DNA from: Sedimentisphaerales bacterium
GTDB taxonomy: Bacteria > Planctomycetota > Phycisphaerae > Sedimentisphaerales > SM23-30
Direction of reading: 5' to 3'
DNA: 8,246 nucleotides
Assembly: GCA_030636065.1 (NCBI GenBank)
Contig: DAOVXR010000061.1
Location: forward strand, 1 to 8,246
Shown: positions 4,890 through 8,246 of the stretch, one piece after another
Position numbering within the stretch: the stretch's first letter is position 1
Layout of the letters: each line of letters starts with the position of its first letter
Made by a program: the position numbers and the translations under genes
The notes under the pieces: model-generated
What the model was told of the DNA's origin: nothing
Databases searched by the model: none
What the model saw: the letters and a program-made list of their open reading frames with translations, nothing else

Positions 4890-5975
4890 ATGGAACAAAA
4901 TAATAATAATGGTAATGCTTTTCCCAATATGGCCGGCTCAGAGGGTACTTCTTCAATCCGCCCATCTTCTTCGCCCGTACCACCCACTCCGATACCGGTG
5001 TTTATGCCAAGTCCGGCAGTGCAAAAACCTCCGCGGAGATCACTGATCTCGATATTCGTGAAATACATTTTCGTCCTGATTTTGGTAAGTTCGCTGATAC
5101 TGAACCTTTATCTGGCGATGATCGTGGCCGGCGGGATGCAGGAGCACGTATATCGCAGTGGTAACAGGCAGCAAAGAATCGCCCTGATCGATCTGCAGGA
5201 TACGATTAACATGGATACCGCTGAAAACATCCGCCGATTGCTCCGACGGGCCGAGCAGGATAAGACAGTCAAAGGCATAATTCTGGTCGTCAACAGTCCC
5301 GGCGGTCAGGTCAGTCCCTCCGAGATGATAAATCAATACCTGTATGATTTCAAAGATCGGAACCCGGAGAAGAAAATTTATGTTTCCGTACAGCAGGTCG
5401 GTGCCAGTGGCGCCTATTGGGCCGCGGCGGCATGTGATAAAATTTATGCCCAGACCAACTCCGCTGTGGGTAGTATCGGGGTAATCTATATGAACCTCGT
5501 TATGGAAAAAACGCTAAAGGAAAAATTGGGTATCGAACCGATAGTGATCAAATCCAGCCGTTCGCCCTATAAAGACAGAGGCTCGCCCTTCCGAATGCCC
5601 ACCGAACAGGAGCGACAAAAAATCACACAGGAGATTGACAGAATTCACGTCCGTTTTGTCGAGGTGGTCAGTCGGGGCCGAAATATCCACCCGGACGATG
5701 CCTGGAAACTGGCCGACGGTAATGTCTATGACGGCCCCGAAGCAAAGGAAAATAAGCTCATCGACGAAATCGGCTTTCTCGACAAAGCCATCGATGATTT
5801 AACCGGGACATTGAAACTAATCGATCCTATGATAGTTCGCTTTGTCAAGCCTCCGACTATCAGGGAGCTGCTTACCTCCGGAAGCAGCCGAATGGATAAC
5901 CCATTCGATATTCAGCAGCACCTTGAGAAATGGGCCACCACCTGCCGGATTCAGGCACTATGGCTCGGTCGATAG
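4890..5975 (+). CDS. sppA: Signal peptide peptidase SppA (single-domain, S49 family)
   Basis: This 361-residue membrane-bound serine protease digests leftover signal peptides in the cytoplasmic membrane. An unusual, Asn-, Ser- and Pro-rich cytoplasmic tail (about 1-50) precedes one membrane segment (about 53-80). The S49 fold follows: IILVVNSPGGQV (130-141) shapes the oxyanion region, S173 in GASGAYWAAA is the expected nucleophile and K221 in VIKSSRSPYKD is the likely catalytic lysine. AVGSIGVIYMN (192-202) and GSPFRMPTEQE are also family hallmarks. The size and single domain match the 36-kDa class (as in Bacillus), not the 67-kDa tandem enzyme of E. coli. The start has AGGAG 9 bases upstream. 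The stop codon overlaps the ribosome site of the aminotransferase 13 bases downstream, so the two are probably one operon. The functional link between them is not evident. Confidence 0.9.
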   Translation: MEQNNNNGNAFPNMAGSEGTSSIRPSSSPVPPTPIPVFMPSPAVQKPPRRSLISIFVKYIFVLILVSSLILNLYLAMIVAGGMQEHVYRSGNRQQRIALIDLQDTINMDTAENIRRLLRRAEQDKTVKGIILVVNSPGGQVSPSEMINQYLYDFKDRNPEKKIYVSVQQVGASGAYWAAAACDKIYAQTNSAVGSIGVIYMNLVMEKTLKEKLGIEPIVIKSSRSPYKDRGSPFRMPTEQERQKITQEIDRIHVRFVEVVSRGRNIHPDDAWKLADGNVYDGPEAKENKLIDEIGFLDKAIDDLTGTLKLIDPMIVRFVKPPTIRELLTSGSSRMDNPFDIQQHLEKWATTCRIQALWLGR

Positions 5976-5988
5976 GAAGTTAAATATC

Positions 5989-7203
5989 ATGGCAAAATTT
6001 ATAATTGAACCGGCAAGGCGAATCAAACGTTTGCCGCCGTACCTGTTCGGCAAACTCAATGCCCTGAAGCTCCGGAAACGGCAGGCAGGGATCGACATCA
6101 TCGACCTCGGTATGGGCAATCCGTCAGACCCGACGCCGGAGTTTATCGTAGATAAACTGGCTCAGGCGGCAAGGGATGTACGCAACCAGCGGTACAGTAA
6201 CGTCAAAGGTGTGTTCAACCTCCGCCGGGAGATGGCCAAAAAATACCAGGCCAAATGGGATGTAACACTCGATCCGGAAAAAGAGATTTCAGCATGTATA
6301 GGCAGTAAAGAAGGATTCAGTCATGCGTGTCTGGCACTACTGGGGCCGGGCGATACGGCAATCGTAGCAGACCCGGCGTTCCCGATTCATGTCTATGCGG
6401 TCGCATTGGCAGGGGCGAACGTGATAAGCGTGCCGTTAGGATGCGATCAGGCGTTTCTGGATCGAATAGCTTATGTCTGCGAACACCTGTACCCACGGCC
6501 GAAAGTAATGATACTGAACTTTCCGCATAACCCGACAGCTATGACGGTGGATGACGGGTTTTTCGAGGAGGTAGTGAAACTGGCAAAACGATTCGGTGTG
6601 ATTGTAATGCACGATTTCGCATACGGGGAAACCTGCTTCGATGACTACAAAGCGCCGAGCTTCCTTTCGGCAAAAGGCGCCAAGGACGTCGGAGTTGAGT
6701 TCACCACCATGAGCAAACAATACAATATGGCAGGCTGGCGGGTGGGATTCTGCGCAGGGAACAAAGAAATCGTCGATGCGCTATATACGGTTAAAGGCTA
6801 TTACGACTATGGCATATTCCAGGCGATCCAGATCGCTTCGATAATCGCGATCCGGAACGGAGAAAAAATCATCAAACAACAGGCCAAAGTCTATACCGAA
6901 CGGCGAGATTTGGTCTGTGAATGGCTGGAAAAAATCGGCTGGGAGGTCGATAAACCACGGGCGTCAATGTTCGTCTGGACACGAGTACCCGACGAACACC
7001 TGCACGGAATGAGTACGCTGGATTATACGATGGACCTGATGGAAAATGCCGAGGTGGCAGTTGCGCCGGGCCGGGCGTTCGGAGAAAACGGCGAAGGGTT
7101 TTTACGCATCGCCCTGGTGGAAAACGAACAACGGCTGAGACAGGCAATGAAACAGATTAACCGCTTCGTGCAGGCCAAACCAAAACGGCGGAGTCGGAAG
7201 TGA
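5989..7203 (+). CDS. alaC: PLP-dependent aminotransferase, AlaC-type (glutamate-pyruvate transaminase)
   Basis: This 404-residue fold-type I aminotransferase resembles E. coli AlaC along its length from memory: RIKRLPPYLF, IIDLGMGNPSDPTPEFIV, IGSKEGFSH, NFPHNPTA, MSKQYNMAGWRVGF and PRASMFVW all have close equivalents there. Cofactor residues are visible: N181 in HNPTA, D209 and Y212 in HDFAYGE, Schiff-base K243 in TMSKQYNMAGWR, and R373 in FLRIAL for the substrate carboxylate. The expected reaction is alanine synthesis from pyruvate and glutamate. Related LL-diaminopimelate or aspartate aminotransferases cannot be fully excluded. An upstream in-frame ATG at 5842 would overlap sppA by 134 bases. 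The ATG at 5989 has TAGGAAG before it and starts at the family's usual N-terminus, so I chose it. The C-terminus is a short basic tail (KPKRRSRK). The gene follows sppA by 13 bases. Confidence 0.88.
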   Translation: MAKFIIEPARRIKRLPPYLFGKLNALKLRKRQAGIDIIDLGMGNPSDPTPEFIVDKLAQAARDVRNQRYSNVKGVFNLRREMAKKYQAKWDVTLDPEKEISACIGSKEGFSHACLALLGPGDTAIVADPAFPIHVYAVALAGANVISVPLGCDQAFLDRIAYVCEHLYPRPKVMILNFPHNPTAMTVDDGFFEEVVKLAKRFGVIVMHDFAYGETCFDDYKAPSFLSAKGAKDVGVEFTTMSKQYNMAGWRVGFCAGNKEIVDALYTVKGYYDYGIFQAIQIASIIAIRNGEKIIKQQAKVYTERRDLVCEWLEKIGWEVDKPRASMFVWTRVPDEHLHGMSTLDYTMDLMENAEVAVAPGRAFGENGEGFLRIALVENEQRLRQAMKQINRFVQAKPKRRSRK

Positions 7204-7204
7204 A

Positions 7205-7247
7205 TGAGTGGATGAGTGGACGGGGGAACGAGTGAAGAAGTGAAGAA
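7205..7247 (+). repeat. Simple-sequence tract after alaC
   Basis: TGAGTGGATGAGT (7205-7217) is the exact reverse complement of 4634-4646. It is followed by GTGAAGAAGTGAAGAA-type repeats (7232-7247). The tract begins within two bases of the alaC stop codon. Confidence 0.5.
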
Positions 7248-7283
7248 AAACGCGTGGCACCCAGGCCCAGCCTACAGAAGAAT

Positions 7284-7334
7284 CCCCCGATTTCATATTG
7301 GGGGCTAATAAGAACCCCCGCTTAACAGCAGGGG
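7284..7334. repeat. Alternating C-block and G-block hairpin array
   Basis: CCCCC (7284-7288), GGGGG (7300-7304), CCCCC (7315-7319) and GGGG (7331-7334) alternate at 15-16 bases. Each block can pair with either neighbour: 7284 with 7300 (about 7 pairs), 7300 with 7315, and 7316-7321 with 7328-7334 (six pairs and one bulged A). It lies downstream of alaC and could end or protect that transcript. There is no clear T-run, so I do not call it an intrinsic terminator. Confidence 0.6.
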
Positions 7335-7345
7335 CTATATCAAAT

Positions 7346-7367
7346 GGTGCGATACATCGCACCCTAC
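7346..7367 (-). repeat. GTAG-headed palindrome between alaC and folE
   Basis: GGTGCGAT (7346-7353) and ATCGCACC (7356-7363) are perfect inverted arms. On the minus strand the 5' foot reads GTAG (7367-7364). It lies 17 bases past the folE stop and may serve as the 3' end of both convergent transcripts. Its 22-base layout matches the palindrome at 8005-8026. Confidence 0.65.
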
Positions 7368-7383
7368 TTATTCTATATTCTCT

Positions 7384-7956
7384 TCAGTTTTTTATCAGAC
7401 TCATCACTTCCGCTCGGCTGCGGGCATCGCTGCGAAACCGACCCAGCATGGCCGAGGTTATCATAATACTGCCCGGTTTTTTTACCCCGCGTATCGTCAT
7501 GCACGTATGCGTTGCCTCCATCACCACCGCCACGCCCAACGCATCGATTTCACTCATCAGGAACTCCGCGATCTGAGTGGTCAGCCGCTCCTGTACCTGA
7601 GGCCGCTGTGCGAAACTCGCCACAATTCGCGCCAGCTTACTCACCCCCAGCACCTTCCCTCGCGGCAAATATCCTACATGCACCTTACCCATAAAAGGCA
7701 GCAGATGATGCTCGCACATACTGTAAAATGGAATATCTTTCAGCAGTACTATTTCGTCATAGTTTTCTGTAAAAACATGCTCCAGGTGTCGCCGTGGATC
7801 ATCATTCATTCCAGCGAATAACTCCGCGTACATGCGCCCGACCCGATCCGGTGTTCTCCTCAGCCCTTCTCTGTCCGGGTCTTCACCAATCGCCAACAAA
7901 ATTTCCCTGACCGCCTTCTCAATTCGGTCCGTATCCACATTTTTATTGTCCTGCAT
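7384..7956 (-). CDS. folE: GTP cyclohydrolase I
   Basis: This 190-residue cytoplasmic enzyme opens the guanine ring of GTP to give dihydroneopterin triphosphate, the entry to folate and, in many bacteria, queuosine. Zinc ligands are C81 and H84 in MCEHHLLPF and C152 in HTCMTIRG, with the catalytic second His next to them. GLRRTPDRV (31-39), [18 protein letters not shown] and [16 protein letters not shown] are also family hallmarks. The length is normal. Two starts are possible: ATG 7971 has no ribosome site, while ATG 7956 has GGATGG 7 bases upstream and gives the usual N-terminus, so I use 7956. The gene converges on alaC. A GTAG-headed palindrome separates it by 90 bases from the gene upstream. 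No convincing promoter was seen. Confidence 0.95.
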   Translation of the reverse strand: MQDNKNVDTDRIEKAVREILLAIGEDPDREGLRRTPDRVGRMYAELFAGMNDDPRRHLEHVFTENYDEIVLLKDIPFYSMCEHHLLPFMGKVHVGYLPRGKVLGVSKLARIVASFAQRPQVQERLTTQIAEFLMSEIDALGVAVVMEATHTCMTIRGVKKPGSIMITSAMLGRFRSDARSRAEVMSLIKN

Positions 7957-8004
7957 TTTAAAACCATCCAAATAATATAATCAGGTTTCAATGTTAGTCA
8001 TCAC

Positions 8005-8026
8005 GCGGGCCACAGGCCCGCCCTAC
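8005..8026 (-). repeat. GTAG-headed palindrome upstream of folE
   Basis: GCGGGCC (8005-8011) and GGCCCGC (8015-8021) are perfect arms around ACA. The minus-strand 5' foot is GTAG followed by GG, as in the palindrome at 7346-7367. It lies 20 bases after the stop of the gene at the right edge, in the transcribed direction, but has no T-run. Confidence 0.65.
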
Positions 8027-8046
8027 CGGTATTTTCAGAGGCCATC

Positions 8047-8246
8047 TCAAAAGTCAGTCGAATCGATCCGCTCCAAATGAGCATATTTGAGGTAAAGGGT
8101 TTTACAGGCGCCAGTGTTGAATTGAACAACAACCTTGGGATTATCGTTCAAATTCGAAATACGCTGAACACGCCCCAGGCCAAACTCCGGGTGACGGACA
8201 AGTTGGCCGCGACCAAGGGCGGCACATTCCGCCAGGGTATCGTCAA
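8047..8246 (-). CDS. C-terminus of a protein with a PcrA/UvrD-type Tudor-like (DUF3553-like) domain (runs off the right edge)
   Basis: The minus strand is open from the right edge to TGA 8049-8047, 65 residues plus stop. The visible part contains LGRGQLVRHPEFGLGRVQ, a variable turn (ISNLNDNPK), VVVQFNTGACKTLYLKYA and HLERI near the end. This G-x2-V-x-H-P-x-F-G-x-G-x-V ... V-x-F ... L-x-(L)-x-Y-A-x-L pattern is the small beta-barrel at the C-terminus of UvrD/PcrA helicases. The same fold also occurs in short DUF3553 proteins. The motor domains, if present, lie outside the window, so helicase is only the likelier option. A short linker (DDTLAECAA) at the cut edge shows that the protein extends upstream of the barrel. 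Confidence 0.6.
   Translation of the reverse strand, partial: DDTLAECAALGRGQLVRHPEFGLGRVQRISNLNDNPKVVVQFNTGACKTLYLKYAHLERIDSTDF

Noticed and set aside
5842..5988. Longer start for the aminotransferase
   Set aside because: The extra 49 residues overlap the end of sppA in another frame, do not resemble the family, and the ATG at 5989 has its own ribosome site.
7992..7997. TGTTAG upstream of folE as a Pho box
   Set aside because: Positions 11 bases on either side (7981-7986 and 8003-8008) do not match, so there is no repeat.

Overview
The window looks like a chromosomal segment of a Gram-negative-type (outer-membrane-bearing) bacterium. I lean to Planctomycetota, perhaps Phycisphaerae, because of the gene content, the moderate GC, and intergenic DNA full of short palindromes and degenerate repeats. 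That placement is an inference and no rRNA is present to test it. The clearest theme is phosphate starvation, in the left half (1-4290). A minus-strand block reads phoB, phoR, a broken outer-membrane porin gene and the start of pstS (cut by the left edge).

Three minus-strand promoters in this block carry the same operator: direct repeats of CTAACA (TGTTAG on the + strand) at an exact 11-base period. In each, the last unit is followed 9 bases later by a -10-like hexamer. They lie upstream of phoB (4244-4286, with a perfect TATAAT), the porin remnant (870-923) and pstS (420-462). The unit resembles the TTAACA-type PhoP box of Firmicutes more than the E. coli CTGTCAT box, and PhoR likewise has the Bacillus-like layout with a large extracytoplasmic sensor domain. 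The porin gene keeps its signal peptide, its coiled coil and, in another frame, its C-terminal beta strand ending in Phe, but the barrel between is missing.

Between phoR and the porin remnant sits a plus-strand, AT-rich gene for a small HNH-nuclease-like protein (1122-1706). It is bracketed by two outward-facing GTAG-headed repeats and by 15-base direct repeats, so it may be a small mobile cassette inserted into the Pho locus.

From 4287 to 4889 there is no gene. The stretch holds two copies of a 93-base repeat (87% identical), hairpins, 9-base and 7-base tandem repeats and an ACCCATTC-type tract. The second 93-base copy forms most of the leader of the next gene. A plus-strand pair follows: sppA (signal peptide peptidase, 4890-5975) and an alaC-like aminotransferase (5989-7203), only 13 bases apart. 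An array of palindromes (7284-7367) separates alaC from the convergent folE (GTP cyclohydrolase I, 7384-7956, minus). Upstream of folE is a second GTAG-headed palindrome, and then the C-terminus of a protein with a PcrA/UvrD-type Tudor-like (DUF3553-like) domain, cut by the right edge.
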